Below are positions 45,430-55,006 of a DNA stretch of 64,000 bases, in pieces. Position numbers and translations under genes: made by a program. The notes under the pieces were generated by a model. The model did not search any database. It worked only from the letters and a program-made list of their open reading frames with translations, and was not told the DNA's origin. The number at the start of each line of letters is the position of its first letter. Within the stretch, counting starts at the first letter, position 1. Location: NCBI RefSeq assembly GCF_001423295.1, contig NZ_LMNG01000012.1, positions 62,728 to 126,727 on the forward strand, given 5' to 3'. The stretch is from Methylobacterium sp. Leaf112. Lineage in GTDB: Bacteria; Pseudomonadota; Alphaproteobacteria; Rhizobiales; Beijerinckiaceae.

Positions 45430-46701
45430 CTATGGTGAAACTGGGGCGATTGCCGCCGAACGCCGGGGCGGGTTCGGCCGGGTCAGGGAGGTCCGGTTGC
45501 CGAAGAATGCGTCGATGGCCTTGGCCATTCCGCCGGTGACGTCGGCGCGCCAGGCCTCCGACTGGAGGAGATCGAGGTCGCGCTTGCTCGACAGGTAGCC
45601 GAGCTCCACCAGCACGGACGGCACGTCGGGCGAGCGCAGCACCATGAAGCCGGCCTCGCGGTGGGGCTTGGGGCTCATCTCCATGACGGGGCCGAGCTCG
45701 GCCATCAGGCCTTTGGCGAAGCCCGACGAGAAGGTGCGGGTCTCGCGCAGGGTGAGTTCCTGGAGGATGTCGGCGACGTGCCCCGGCCCCTCGTTCGACT
45801 CCGTGCCGGCGGCGGCGTCGGCCTTGTTCTCGCGCTCGGCGAGGCGGGCCGATTCGGCGTCCGTGGCCTTCTCCGAGCCGGTGTAGATGGTCGCACCCCG
45901 TACCTGCGGGGCGGACTGGATCGAATCGGCGTGGATCGAGACGAACAGGTCGGCCTTCGCGTCGCGGGCGATGCGCACCCGCTCGGAGAGCGGCACGAAC
46001 ACGTCGCGGTCGCGGGTCATCCGCACCCGGTAGCGTCCGCCCGATTCGAGGCGGGCGACGAGGGCCTGCGCGAAGCCGAACACGATGTCCTTCTCGAACA
46101 CGCCCGTGGCGGCGATGGCGCCGGGATCGGTGCCGCCGTGGCCCGCATCGACCATGATGAGCGGGCGGGCATCCGTCGCCTCGGGCGGAGCCACGGCCTT
46201 GCGCGCCTGGGGTGCCGGATCGCTCGCCACCGCAGCGCGCTTGAAGCCTTCGCGGTCGCTGCGCTGGAACTCGACGGTCAGGAGCACGGCCCCGTCGCGG
46301 GCGCGGGTCACCGTCTCGATCTTTCCGACGGTGGCGGGCTGGGCGAGGTCGACGACGATGCGCGAGCGTCCGGGTGCGAACAGGCCGTAGCGGAACGAGG
46401 CGACCACACCCTCGCGCTTGCGCCCGGTCTCCGTGCCGAGCTGAAAGTTGACCTCCGCCAGATCGATCACGGCGCGGTCGGGCCGCTCCATCACGAAGGC
46501 GCGGGCCTCGATGGCCTTCGAAAGGGTCAGGGTGAGTTTGGTGATGCCGGGACCGCCGCTCGACAGGTCCGCCGCGATGGCGACCGCCGCCGACGCGCGG
46601 ACGGACTTGTCGCCGTCCTGGGCCCGCGCGGAGGGACTGGCGGTCAGCGCGAGGCTCGCCGCGAGGACGATCGACCGAAGCAGGCGGTGGGATGCGAACA
46701 T
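45430..46701 (-). CDS. amiC: AMIN-domain N-acetylmuramoyl-L-alanine amidase (AmiC type)
   Basis: A 423-residue periplasmic zinc amidase. The signal peptide is about residues 1-27 (SIVLAASLALTASPSARA). The AMIN domain (about 35-150) targets septal peptidoglycan or Tol-Pal. Amidase_3 (about 185-410) has IMVDAGHGGTDPGAIAATG with zinc His, DLFVSIHADSIQ with the second His, and MVLRSPDVPSVLVELGYLS with the catalytic Glu. It separates daughter cells by cleaving stem peptides. The AMIN-plus-Amidase_3 layout distinguishes it from lysozyme-like amidases. It lies upstream of PBP1A, as commonly in Hyphomicrobiales. Confidence 0.94.
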   Translation of the reverse strand: MFASHRLLRSIVLAASLALTASPSARAQDGDKSVRASAAVAIAADLSSGGPGITKLTLTLSKAIEARAFVMERPDRAVIDLAEVNFQLGTETGRKREGVVASFRYGLFAPGRSRIVVDLAQPATVGKIETVTRARDGAVLLTVEFQRSDREGFKRAAVASDPAPQARKAVAPPEATDARPLIMVDAGHGGTDPGAIAATGVFEKDIVFGFAQALVARLESGGRYRVRMTRDRDVFVPLSERVRIARDAKADLFVSIHADSIQSAPQVRGATIYTGSEKATDAESARLAERENKADAAAGTESNEGPGHVADILQELTLRETRTFSSGFAKGLMAELGPVMEMSPKPHREAGFMVLRSPDVPSVLVELGYLSSKRDLDLLQSEAWRADVTGGMAKAIDAFFGNRTSLTRPNPPRRSAAIAPVSP

Positions 46702-47641
46702 GGGTCCGGCGTTCCGGTTCCTGATGGCGTCCGGTTAAGCGATACGGCCGCGATGGTTAACTGTTCCTTGTGCCACGCCGTCGGTTGGCATGGGGTTGTG
46801 GCCGGCGCGCGACACTCGCGCGGGCCATGATCGGCACGAGCTCGCGCCTCACCGACGCGAACAGCGCTTCGGCGGCGTGGCGAGCGCGGCCCTGATCGTT
46901 CGCAAGTCGGAACGTCGCGTCGCCATCCATCGCTGCGTTCCCTTCCCGGACGCCGCATCGGGCCGGGCGCTGGACCGGTGAAGACGGTCGATGGAAAAAC
47001 CCTCGCCGGCCGGGGGCACGTGGCCTCGGGGCCGGACGGGCGTCAAGGTCGCCATTGCCCCGTCGTGGAAGGGACTTATCGCGGGACGTGCGGCGTTTCC
47101 ATCTTGCCAAATCCCTGCGGCGATCTGTAATGAAACTGTACCCTTCCCGGTGCCGTGCGGTATGCTCCGCGGCCCGCGGACGTTTCGAGTGATCGCTCGG
47201 GCGTCTTCGCCGTCGGTTCCCGCGCCATGCTCGCCGGTGCTCCAAAGAGCCGGGCAGGTGACGGTTCAAGCTGCGGCCGCTCGGCTCGCGGCCATTCTTC
47301 GAAATCCGTGGCCGGCGGTATCCGGCCCAAGAGTCTTCGCGAGGTCAGGGAGAGGATGGGAGGACACACAGCATCGGTTGCCGTTGCTCGTGTTCGACGC
47401 ATGCGCGTTTCGCGTGGCGCCGCAGTCCCGTCGGCCCTGACCAGGATCAACCCCACGCGCGCCGATCACCGGCGCCCAAAGGCGGTTGACGGCAATCCCT
47501 TCCCCACAGTTCCCGCGATCCGCGTTTTCGGATCGTCGCGCGCGTTGACCGTCCGGCCCGATGGGCCGGGACGGGGCGGCACGCCACGGGAGCCGCTCGG
47601 TTCGAGGAGAACGACGTCGGCCGCCCTGTCGAAAGTTCGTC
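46702..47641. other. 940-base region between amiC and rne, probable rne leader
   Basis: No convincing gene lies here. Frames up to about 170 residues exist but are Arg/Pro-rich chance frames. The region must contain the amiC promoter (leftward) and the rne promoter (rightward). Rne leaders are often long and autoregulatory in proteobacteria. A hairpin at 47549-47574 is the clearest structure. Confidence 0.55.
47549..47574 (+). promoter_or_regulatory. Hairpin in probable rne 5' leader
   Basis: CCGTCCGGCCC at 47549-47559 pairs with GGGCCGGGACGG at 47563-47574, with one G bulge and a GAT loop, 67 bases before the rne ATG. It could be part of a self-regulating RNase E target. No U-run follows, so it is not a terminator. 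Confidence 0.4.
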
Positions 47642-50600
47642 ATGGCCAACAACAACAAGATGCTCATCGATGCGATGCACCCGGAGGAGACCCGGGTCGT
47701 CACGGTCCACGGGTCTAGGGTCGAGGAATTCGACTTCGAAGCCGCCAACCGGCGCCAGCTTCGGGGCAACATCTACCTCGCCAAGGTGACGCGGGTGGAG
47801 CCTTCGCTCCAGGCGGCCTTCATCGAGTACGGCGGCAACCGCCACGGCTTCCTCGCCTTCAGCGAGATCCACCCCGACTACTACCAGATCCCGCTCGCCG
47901 ACCGGCAGGCCCTGCTCGAGGACGAGGCGCGCGACGCCGAGGAGCATCGCGAGCGTGAGGAGCGCAAGCCCCGCCGCCGCTCGCGCGGCCGACGCGCCGA
48001 GGCCGCCTCGGCCAAGACCGCCGAGACCGTGAGCGTCGCGGATCCGTCGGCCGACGCCGCCGAGATGGACGTCTCGGCCGTGAGCGTCGGTGAGCAGACC
48101 GTGTCCGGGTTCGACGACACGGCGGCGCATTCGGCCGAGACGGGCAGCGATGCGTCCGCCGAGCTGGCTCAGGCCGAGCACGCTGTGGAATCCACGGAGG
48201 AAGCCGTTGCCCAGGCGAATGCCGACGAGGCACCCGCGACGGACGCTTCCGCAACCGAGACTCAGGCGACTGGAGCGGCTCCCGAGCCGCACATCACCGC
48301 CGAGGCGCACGTCGCTTCGGCGCCTCATGTCGAGCCGGCCGCCGAGATCGCCCTCGAAGCCGCGCCCATGGGCGGGTCCGCCGAACCCGTCGCGGCCCCA
48401 GCCGAGACCTCCGAGGACGAATCCGACGAGGACGAGTCCGATGAGGAGGACGAGGACGAAGACGACGATTCGGATGAGGATTCCGACGAAGACGACGATT
48501 CGGACGAGGACGACGACGAGGACCACGAGGGCGAGGACGGCGAGCGCGAGCCCAAGATCGCCCAGGTCGGCGGCAACGGCGACGCCCTGGCCGAGATCCC
48601 CGAGCGCCCGCGCACCTATCGCCGCCACTACAAGATCCAGGAGGTGATCAAGCGCCGCCAGATCATCCTGGTGCAGGTCGTCAAGGAAGAGCGCGGCACC
48701 AAGGGCGCGGCGCTCACCACCTACCTGTCGCTCGCCGGCCGCTACTCGGTGCTGATGCCCAACACCGGCCGCGGTGGCGGCATCTCGCGCAAGATCACCA
48801 GCGCCGCCGATCGAAAGCGCCTCAAGGAGGTCGCGCAGGATCTGGAGGTGCCCGAGGGCATGGGCGTCATCCTGCGCACGGCCGGCGCGTCCCGCACCAA
48901 GCCGGAGATCAAGCGCGACTTCGAATACCTCATGCGCCTGTGGGAGAGCGTGCGCGAGCTGACGCTGTCCTCCTCGGCCCCGGCCCTCGTCTACGAGGAA
49001 GGCTCGCTCATCAAGCGCGCCATCCGCGACCTCTACAACAAGGACATCGACGACATTCTGGTGGCGGGCGACGCGGCCTACCGCGAGGCGCGCGACTTCA
49101 TGCGCATGCTGATGCCCGGCCAGTCCAAGGTTGTGCAGCCCTACCGCGACCCGACGCCGATCTTCGCGCGCCACGGGGTCGAGCAGCAGCTCGACGCGAT
49201 GTTCTCGACCCACGTCACCCTGAAGTCCGGCGGCTACCTCGTCATCAACCCGACGGAGGCCCTCGTCTCCATCGACGTGAACTCGGGCCGCTCGACCCGC
49301 GAGCACGACATCGAGGACACGGCGCTCCGCACCAACCTGGAGGCGGCCGAGGAGGTCGCCCGCCAGCTGCGCCTGCGCGATCTCGCCGGCCTCGTCGTCA
49401 TCGACTTCATCGACATGGAGGAGAAGCGCAACAACCGCGCGGTCGAGAAGAAGCTCAACGAGTGCCTGAAGAACGACCGCGCCCGCATCCAGGTCGGCCG
49501 CATCTCGCCCTTCGGCCTGCTCGAGATGAGCCGTCAGCGCATCCGCACCGGCATGCTCGAGAGCTCGTCGCTCCCCTGCGTTCATTGCGGCGGCTCCGGC
49601 TTCGTGCGCGCCACGGCGTCGGTGGCCCTGCAGATCCTGCGCGCCATCGAGGAATCGCTCCTCAAGAGTGCCACGCACAACCTCGTGCTGCGCACCCGCA
49701 CGGAAGCCGCGCTCTACATCCTCAACCAGAAGCGCGGCCACCTGCACGAGCTGGAGGTGCGCTTCGGCGTGACCGTGACCATCGCGGCCGACGAGCGCCT
49801 CGCCACCACGGCGGCGTTCCAGCTCGACCGCGGCGAGCCGGCCGTACGCGCCGAGGGCGCCATCACGGGCGTCCGCGCCATCGCCATCAACCCGGCGATG
49901 GAGACGGAGGACGACGAGGAGTTCGAGGACGAAGTGGTCGAGACCGCCGAGGCCGAAGCGGAAACCGAATCTCAGGCGTCCGACACCGAGGAGGCCCGCG
50001 AGGGAACCAACGAAGGCGGCGAAGGCCGCGGCGGCCGTCGCCGGCGTCGGCGCCGTCGTGGTGGACGTCAGGATAGCGGCGCTCAGGTGGGCGGCGAGGA
50101 CGAAGGCCGGTCGGAGTCCGAAGAAGACGAGTCCGATGAGGCCGGATCGACGCTCCAGGCCGAGGAGACGGGCTCCGAGGTCAACGGCTCGACCGAGATC
50201 GTCACCACGGGCGAGGATGACGGCTCCGGCCGTCGCCGTCGCCGGGGCCGTCGCGGTGGCCGGGGGCGCGATCGGGACAGCCGTTCGCGCGACACTGCAA
50301 GCGAGTCGACGGACACGGACGCCGAGGCCTCGGAGTCCGAGACCGTGGCCGATGCCCCCACGGCCTTCGCGGGCGGCGAGGAGCCGGTGAGCGCGGAAGC
50401 CGTCATCGCGGCGACGCAGGCGAGCGCCGACCCCGTCAGCCAGGATCTGCCGGTTGGACAGGATCTGCCTGTCGCCGAGGATCTGCCCGTCGCCTCGGCG
50501 CCCGAGCCGGCCGCAGCGCAGGTCGACGAGCAGGCTTCCCGGGCGCCAGCGTCCGCCGAGGTCGAGCCGAGCGCGGAGCCTGCGGTTGCGGCTCCCACGC

Positions 50601-50698
50601 CCGAGCCCGTCGCCGTGGTCCTGACGCCGTTCGATCCCGACCGGCCCAAGCGCGCCGGCTGGTGGTCCCGCACCAAGGCCGCCCTCTCGGGCGAGTGA
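47642..50698 (+). CDS. rne: Ribonuclease E
   Basis: A 1018-residue endoribonuclease. ATG 47642 begins MANNNKMLIDAMHPEETRVV. The S1 domain is split by a long insertion (about residues 95-320) that is Glu/Asp/Ala-rich, including a nearly pure Asp/Glu/Ser stretch (about 260-300). The catalytic part has RAIRDLYNKDIDDILV, INVGAL-like VSIDVNSGRSTREHDIEDT with catalytic aspartates, LVVIDFIDMEEKRNN, and the Zn-link cysteines CVHCGGSGFV. After about residue 760 the scaffold is acidic with Arg-rich patches ([12 protein letters not shown]), typical for RNA and partner binding. It governs mRNA decay and rRNA/tRNA processing. Confidence 0.97.
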   Translation: MANNNKMLIDAMHPEETRVVTVHGSRVEEFDFEAANRRQLRGNIYLAKVTRVEPSLQAAFIEYGGNRHGFLAFSEIHPDYYQIPLADRQALLEDEARDAEEHREREERKPRRRSRGRRAEAASAKTAETVSVADPSADAAEMDVSAVSVGEQTVSGFDDTAAHSAETGSDASAELAQAEHAVESTEEAVAQANADEAPATDASATETQATGAAPEPHITAEAHVASAPHVEPAAEIALEAAPMGGSAEPVAAPAETSEDESDEDESDEEDEDEDDDSDEDSDEDDDSDEDDDEDHEGEDGEREPKIAQVGGNGDALAEIPERPRTYRRHYKIQEVIKRRQIILVQVVKEERGTKGAALTTYLSLAGRYSVLMPNTGRGGGISRKITSAADRKRLKEVAQDLEVPEGMGVILRTAGASRTKPEIKRDFEYLMRLWESVRELTLSSSAPALVYEEGSLIKRAIRDLYNKDIDDILVAGDAAYREARDFMRMLMPGQSKVVQPYRDPTPIFARHGVEQQLDAMFSTHVTLKSGGYLVINPTEALVSIDVNSGRSTREHDIEDTALRTNLEAAEEVARQLRLRDLAGLVVIDFIDMEEKRNNRAVEKKLNECLKNDRARIQVGRISPFGLLEMSRQRIRTGMLESSSLPCVHCGGSGFVRATASVALQILRAIEESLLKSATHNLVLRTRTEAALYILNQKRGHLHELEVRFGVTVTIAADERLATTAAFQLDRGEPAVRAEGAITGVRAIAINPAMETEDDEEFEDEVVETAEAEAETESQASDTEEAREGTNEGGEGRGGRRRRRRRRGGRQDSGAQVGGEDEGRSESEEDESDEAGSTLQAEETGSEVNGSTEIVTTGEDDGSGRRRRRGRRGGRGRDRDSRSRDTASESTDTDAEASESETVADAPTAFAGGEEPVSAEAVIAATQASADPVSQDLPVGQDLPVAEDLPVASAPEPAAAQVDEQASRAPASAEVEPSAEPAVAAPTPEPVAVVLTPFDPDRPKRAGWWSRTKAALSGE
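48419..48541 (+). repeat. Acidic low-complexity repeat within rne
   Basis: Imperfect GAC/GAG/TCC codon repeats encode an almost continuous Asp/Glu/Ser tract (about residues 260-300) inside the S1-splitting insertion. Slippage between strains is likely. The region is in frame, so it is a real part of the protein. Confidence 0.8.
50441..50494 (+). repeat. Three tandem 18-base units in the rne tail
   Basis: Units at 50441-50458, 50459-50476 and 50477-50494 each encode a variant of (Q/E)DLPVx. They lie in the low-complexity C-terminal scaffold, near residues 934-951. They are a possible short linear partner-binding motif copied in tandem. Confidence 0.75.
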
Positions 50699-50729
50699 GG
50701 CGCAGCCCGATCGGGTTTGAGAAACGAAG

Positions 50730-50763
50730 AAAGGCCGGATCGGGGCAACCCGATCCGGCCTTT
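50730..50763. terminator. Bidirectional intrinsic terminator between rne and FKBP gene
   Basis: A perfect 15-bp stem (AAAGGCCGGATCGGG / CCCGATCCGGCCTTT) with a GCAA tetraloop lies 31 bases after rne and 30 bases past the convergent FKBP stop. Both strands end the stem in TTT, so it can serve both genes. Confidence 0.85.
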
Positions 50764-50793
50764 CGCGTGTTGAGCCAGCTTGAAGTGTTCGGC

Positions 50794-51216
50794 CTACTTG
50801 GCGCCGAGAAGCTCAACATCGAAGATCAGGGTGGCGTTGGGCGGGATCAGGCCACCGGCACCGCGTGCGCCATAACCCTGGTCGGACGGGATGATGAGGG
50901 TGCGCTTGCCGCCGGTCTTCATGGTGGCCACGCCCGTATCCCAGCCGGCGATGACCTGACCGGCGCCGAGCGTGAAGGTGAAGGGCGTGCCGCGATCCCG
51001 CGAGGAATCGAATTTCTTGCCCGGCTTGCCGTTGTCGTCGAGCCAGCCCGTGTAGTGGACGCTGACCTTCTGGCCGGCCTTCGGCTCGGGTCCGGTGCCG
51101 ACGACCTCGTCGCGGTACTGGAGCCCGGAGGGCAGGGTCACGGTCTCGGCGGCGGAAGACGCTGTGGTCATGGCGAGGAACAAGGCTCCGGTGAGGGCGA
51201 GGGTCGGGCGAAACAT
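50794..51216 (-). CDS. FKBP-type peptidyl-prolyl isomerase
   Basis: A 140-residue secreted isomerase. The signal peptide is about residues 1-23 ([18 protein letters not shown]). The FKBP domain has [13 protein letters not shown] (about 28-40), the active-site blocks [31 protein letters not shown] (about 49-79, noted only by parts), [20 protein letters not shown] (about 82-101) and [30 protein letters not shown]. It catalyses proline isomerisation in the periplasm, assisting folding. It shares a terminator with the convergent rne gene. No dimerisation (FkpA-like) N-domain is present, so it is the short type. Confidence 0.94.
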   Translation of the reverse strand: MFRPTLALTGALFLAMTTASSAAETVTLPSGLQYRDEVVGTGPEPKAGQKVSVHYTGWLDDNGKPGKKFDSSRDRGTPFTFTLGAGQVIAGWDTGVATMKTGGKRTLIIPSDQGYGARGAGGLIPPNATLIFDVELLGAK

Positions 51217-51274
51217 ACGGCGCTTCCTGTCTGGCGAACCGATGTGGGCCAGTCGCGAGGCACGATGTGGGGCG

Positions 51275-52459
51275 TCAGCCCCTGCCCATCAACCTCTGAG
51301 CCAACGCGCTCTCGGCGAGACGTCGCTTCGCTTGCGCCCGGGCGGCGTGCTCGAACCGGGCGAGACGAACCCGCCGCTCGACGGACACGAGCCCGCGCAC
51401 GCCCTCGGGGGCAGCGATGATCTCCGCGACGGTCTCGCGATCCGGGTAGAGGCTTTCCAGAGCCGAGCCAGCGAGGGTCGCGGAGTCCAGGCGCTCGGCG
51501 AAGCCGGTCTCGTGAAGCGCGCGCACGATCTCGGCTTCGAGCACGAGGCCCGGCGCCCCGGCCCGCTCGGCTTCGTCGTAGGTGGTCTTCAGCAGGCAGG
51601 CGGTCCCGCCGGCAACGAGCGCGAGGCTGATGGCGAGGGGGCGCCCGTCGCGCATGAGGAGATCCGCCCGCGCGCCGACAGGCCCGCCCGCATCGGAAAA
51701 GAGCGCCCGCGCGAAGGCGGCATGCGAGGTGCGGCATGCCAAGGCGCTTCCGGCGGCGCCCTTCCATCCGGCCTGTTCCAGGGCCAGGAAAGCCGCTACG
51801 GCCGCGCGCAGGGGTTCACCTGCGGTGGCGGTCTCGAGGGTCAGGGCACCCCCCTCCGACAGCCTGCGCCGGCGCCGGCGCAGATCCTTGAGACGCGCCC
51901 GGTTGGGATGGTCGGCCTCGAAGGCAGCGAGAGTGGCGCGCCGATCGAGCACCGGCCGCCGGAAGGCGTCGACCTCGCCGAGCGCCCAGCCCGCCGCGTT
52001 CAAGGCGGCGGAGAGTGCCCGTCCGAGGTGGGTTCCGGTGGCGAGCAGCGGCCAGCGCCAGGGCCGCCCGCCGGATGCGGCGCGCAGGCCCGCCACGAGG
52101 GAAGCGAGGGTCGCCGACAGCTCCGGTCCGTCGGCGACGAGGGGCAGGGTCGCGGTGACGAACGGCGACAGGAACGGACGGGCGACGGGACGGCCGAGGC
52201 CGCACAGGTCGTAGGTGAGCCGGAACGGCAGAACGGCGTCGAGGCGGTCGCCGGACCGCACCGTGACGATCCGCAGATCGTCCGACACGAGGCCGGCACC
52301 GCGGTGCGCCTCCAGAACGTGGCGGCTGTAATGCGGGTGCGGATCGATGGCCCGCGCGAAGAGGCCGTCCCAGGCGGCCCCGTGCCGGGAGAGGTCGGTG
52401 AGAGCGACGACGGCGAAGGTCGGATCGGGTCCGGATATCCGGCGGGTCGGAGCGATCAT
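51275..52459 (-). CDS. CelD/BioF2-like GNAT acetyltransferase
   Basis: A 394-residue protein of the GNAT superfamily resembling the cellulose-synthesis-associated CelD/BioF2-like group. The N-terminal half has [20 protein letters not shown] (about residues 18-37). The C-terminal fold shows [16 protein letters not shown] (about 234-249), the characteristic E..GWKG motif, followed by [10 protein letters not shown] and [22 protein letters not shown] (about 281-302). Such proteins probably acylate a polysaccharide or lipid precursor in the cytosol. The start overlaps the flippase stop by ATGA, giving coupled translation with the export gene. It is the last gene of the opgC-SGNH-flippase-GNAT run. 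Confidence 0.78.
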   Translation of the reverse strand: MIAPTRRISGPDPTFAVVALTDLSRHGAAWDGLFARAIDPHPHYSRHVLEAHRGAGLVSDDLRIVTVRSGDRLDAVLPFRLTYDLCGLGRPVARPFLSPFVTATLPLVADGPELSATLASLVAGLRAASGGRPWRWPLLATGTHLGRALSAALNAAGWALGEVDAFRRPVLDRRATLAAFEADHPNRARLKDLRRRRRRLSEGGALTLETATAGEPLRAAVAAFLALEQAGWKGAAGSALACRTSHAAFARALFSDAGGPVGARADLLMRDGRPLAISLALVAGGTACLLKTTYDEAERAGAPGLVLEAEIVRALHETGFAERLDSATLAGSALESLYPDRETVAEIIAAPEGVRGLVSVERRVRLARFEHAARAQAKRRLAESALAQRLMGRG

Positions 52460-53823
52460 CGGTCTCGTATCCGAAAGGAGCCGAGCCGGACCGGCGTGGC
52501 GAGGCCGTGGATCGCGTGGGCGGCGATCGCCATGGCGAGGCCCCGCACGGTGGTGGCGACCGCCATGGCGATCGCGGCGCCGATGACGCCGTAGGGCGGC
52601 ACCAGCACCCAGCACAAACCGGCGGCGAGACAGAGCATCGCCAGGGTGACGGCCGCGCAGACGCCCTCGCCGCCCAGCATGGTCAGAAGGTCCTCGCCCG
52701 GCCCGAAGACGCTCGCGGCGACGCTGCCCGCCACTAGAATCGCGAGGATCGGCAGGCTGTCGCGGAATTCGGGGCCGAACAGACCGAGGAGCAGGGGCGC
52801 GGCCGCCAGCACGCCGGCCCCGACGAGAAGCGTCGCCGCCAGGGTCAGGGCGCCCTGCATCCGCACCAGGGCGGCGAGGCCGCCCCGGTCCCCGGCCGCA
52901 TGGGCGGCGGTGAAGCGCTGCGCCGTGGCGGCGGAGGCGGCGAAATGCACGAAGGCGACGAATTGCTGGATGCGGGTGGCTGCAAAGTACAGGCCCACGG
53001 TGGCGGGCGGCATCAGGGCGCTGAGGATCACCACGTCAACGACGTTGAACCCGGCGCTGGCGAGATCCGTCAGGGCGATGGGCAGGCAGGCACGCAGCCA
53101 GGGGCGCCAGCGATAGGCGCGCGGCCCGGGCGGATGGACGGCACGCAGGCGGCGGATGAGACAGATAGCCTGGAGGGACGCCGCGAGCGCCGTGGCCAGG
53201 AGGGTGCAGGCGACGGCGACCCAGGCCTCGGCCGGAGCGCCGGACCACACCGCCCCCACCATCGCCGCCATGATGAGCCCCTGGCGCAGGAGGTAGGGCG
53301 GCGCGATGGCGAGCACCGCCCAATTCTGACTGCGGGCGACGCCCTCGCAGAAATCCTGCAGGGCGAACAGGGGGAGGATGGCGGCGGCGAGCAGGATCGG
53401 CGCACCGTAGGGGCCGGCGAGCAGCGTTCCCTCCGCCCGGAGGACGAGGAGCCCGGCGCCCGCCAGCAGGCCGGCGGCCAGCAGCGTGACCACGGCGCCG
53501 CCGAAGAGGAAGCCCCGCACCGCGTCGTCGCGGCCCACGGCTTGGTCCGCCGGCAGAAAGCGGCAAGCCCCCTGCGACAGGCCGAGGGTCGCCGAATGGC
53601 CGAGGATGCCGATCCAGACCCAGACGGCCGCGAAGATGCCGTACTCGGTGCCGCCCATGAGGCGGGCCATGAGAACCTGCGCGACGTAGGCGAAGCCGGC
53701 CGAAGCGATACGGATGGCAAACACGTCGAGTGCGGCCCGGGCCGGCCCGGAGCGGGCTCCGCGCAGACGCGCCGCGAGGGTGCCCCAAATCGATGCGCCG
53801 ATGCGATCCGTCGCCATGCCCAT
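52456..53823 (-). CDS. Polysaccharide flippase-like membrane protein (MOP superfamily)
   Basis: A 455-residue protein with about 12-14 transmembrane helices, e.g. GIFAAVWVWIGILGHSATL (about residues 60-78), GFLFGGAVVTLLAAGLLAGA (about 102-121) and AAVTLAMLCLAAGLCWVLVP (about 400-419). The N-terminal FAYVAQVLMARLMGGTEYGI is typical of Wzx/RfbX-type flippases. ATG 53823 is chosen; a longer frame begins upstream at 53928 but is not protein-like, and ATG 53817 is the other choice. It probably moves lipid-linked glycans across the inner membrane. It overlaps the acetyltransferase gene. Confidence 0.8.
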   Translation of the reverse strand: MGMATDRIGASIWGTLAARLRGARSGPARAALDVFAIRIASAGFAYVAQVLMARLMGGTEYGIFAAVWVWIGILGHSATLGLSQGACRFLPADQAVGRDDAVRGFLFGGAVVTLLAAGLLAGAGLLVLRAEGTLLAGPYGAPILLAAAILPLFALQDFCEGVARSQNWAVLAIAPPYLLRQGLIMAAMVGAVWSGAPAEAWVAVACTLLATALAASLQAICLIRRLRAVHPPGPRAYRWRPWLRACLPIALTDLASAGFNVVDVVILSALMPPATVGLYFAATRIQQFVAFVHFAASAATAQRFTAAHAAGDRGGLAALVRMQGALTLAATLLVGAGVLAAAPLLLGLFGPEFRDSLPILAILVAGSVAASVFGPGEDLLTMLGGEGVCAAVTLAMLCLAAGLCWVLVPPYGVIGAAIAMAVATTVRGLAMAIAAHAIHGLATPVRLGSFRIRDR

Positions 53824-54016
53824 TCGTGCGTCCCCGGCCCGACGATCGGGTCTAGCGCACCGGCCTTGCGAGGGGGTTAAGTGCGACGACCCGGAATCGG
53901 CGCGTCGGCTAGAGTTGCGCCCGACCACGTTGGGTCGGGACGTATCGCGAAACCTTTATTTTGCCGCGCTCTTTCCCCAGAACCAGCATTCACTTCGGCG
54001 GAGAGCGCTCTCGGCA

Positions 54017-55006
54017 TCAATCGCCGGGGGCGACGAGGACGGACGGCGGTGGGGACGCCGCCTTGATCGCCGCATCGCGCGGCGGGACGATCACGGCCGT
54101 GGGCGTCTTCGTGGTTCCGGTGACGACGGTATCGGCCTGGAGAAGCGACAGGGTGATGGCACGAGTGACGTGTTCGGCCATGCAGCGCAGGCCGAGGTCG
54201 TTGAGGCGGAACTGGGAACCGAGCAGGTGCCCCTCCCCCTTCTGGCCCTGGCCCGACAGGTAGCGCATCGCCTCGTAGCGCTGCACCAGGGGCACGCCCT
54301 CGCGGACGGCCACCTCCTGAACCTTGCGCACTAGGCTGTTGTAATACTCGTCCGCCGCGAGGCTCGCCGTATAGACCGGGGTGACCAGCACCACGTCGAT
54401 CTCGTGGCCTTTGATCCACTGCACGGTCTCGTCGAGGGCGTTGGCGAAATCCTCCGCGTCCACCCGCGCGAGGGCGTCGTGGGTGCCGACCTGCCAGATC
54501 ACGAGGTCGGGCTCGATCTCGGCCACCATGTTGCGCAAGCGCTCGGCGGCGCCGGACGCGATCTCGCCCTGCATGCCCCGGCTCTCCACCACCACGTCGA
54601 CATCGGGCAGGGAGCGCTCCAGGGCGGTCTCCAGCTTCACCGGGTAAGTCGCCGACGCGCCGGGGCCGGCCGACGACGAGCCCACGGTGAGCACCCGCAC
54701 CGGCCGCTTCTCCGTCAAGGCGAGCTTCACCGCGCCGAGACGCGCCAGGGTGTACAGCTTCGAGCCGGGCACCCGGCATTCCGGCGACAGGGTGACGTCG
54801 AGGGCCTCAGCGCCGTCCGGCCCCGGCGCGGTCATCACCATGGTCTTCGGCGGCGAGACCACGGTGGCCGGGCCCGCGGTGGGCGCGGGCGCCGACGGCT
54901 CGGCGCGGACGGGGCGGCAGGTTGCGGCAAGTGTCAGGCCGACGGCGAGCGTCAGGCTGGCGGCGAGGAGGGCCGCGGCTTGCGGGAGCGCCATTCGACG
55001 AACCAT
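54017..55006 (-). CDS. Secreted SGNH/GDSL hydrolase-like protein
   Basis: A 329-residue protein. The signal peptide is about residues 1-35 (LAASLTLAVGLTLAATCRPVRA). An alpha/beta SGNH domain (about 95-310) has VLTVGSSSAGPGASATYPVK (about 104-123) as a variant of block I (GDS), WQVGTHDALARV (about 174-185) near block III and RLNDLGLRCMAEHV with the DxxH-like catalytic end (about 276-289). Such enzymes hydrolyse or transfer acyl groups on carbohydrates. It overlaps the opgC gene by 55 bases, so its start or that of opgC needs checking. Given the cluster, it may deacylate or esterify surface glycans. Confidence 0.75.
   Translation of the reverse strand: MVRRMALPQAAALLAASLTLAVGLTLAATCRPVRAEPSAPAPTAGPATVVSPPKTMVMTAPGPDGAEALDVTLSPECRVPGSKLYTLARLGAVKLALTEKRPVRVLTVGSSSAGPGASATYPVKLETALERSLPDVDVVVESRGMQGEIASGAAERLRNMVAEIEPDLVIWQVGTHDALARVDAEDFANALDETVQWIKGHEIDVVLVTPVYTASLAADEYYNSLVRKVQEVAVREGVPLVQRYEAMRYLSGQGQKGEGHLLGSQFRLNDLGLRCMAEHVTRAITLSLLQADTVVTGTTKTPTAVIVPPRDAAIKAASPPPSVLVAPGD

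Noticed and set aside
46757..47269. 170-residue reverse ORF in the amiC-rne gap
   Set aside because: Arg/Pro-rich, no convincing start site, and it looks like non-coding leader DNA.
48419..48541. Possible CRISPR-like or mobile repeat
   Set aside because: The repeats are codon-phased within rne and encode an acidic tract. There are no spacers.
47447..49747. 766-residue ORF antisense to rne
   Set aside because: It is composed of Val/Leu/Gly repeats mirroring the acidic codons of rne, a typical high-GC antisense shadow.
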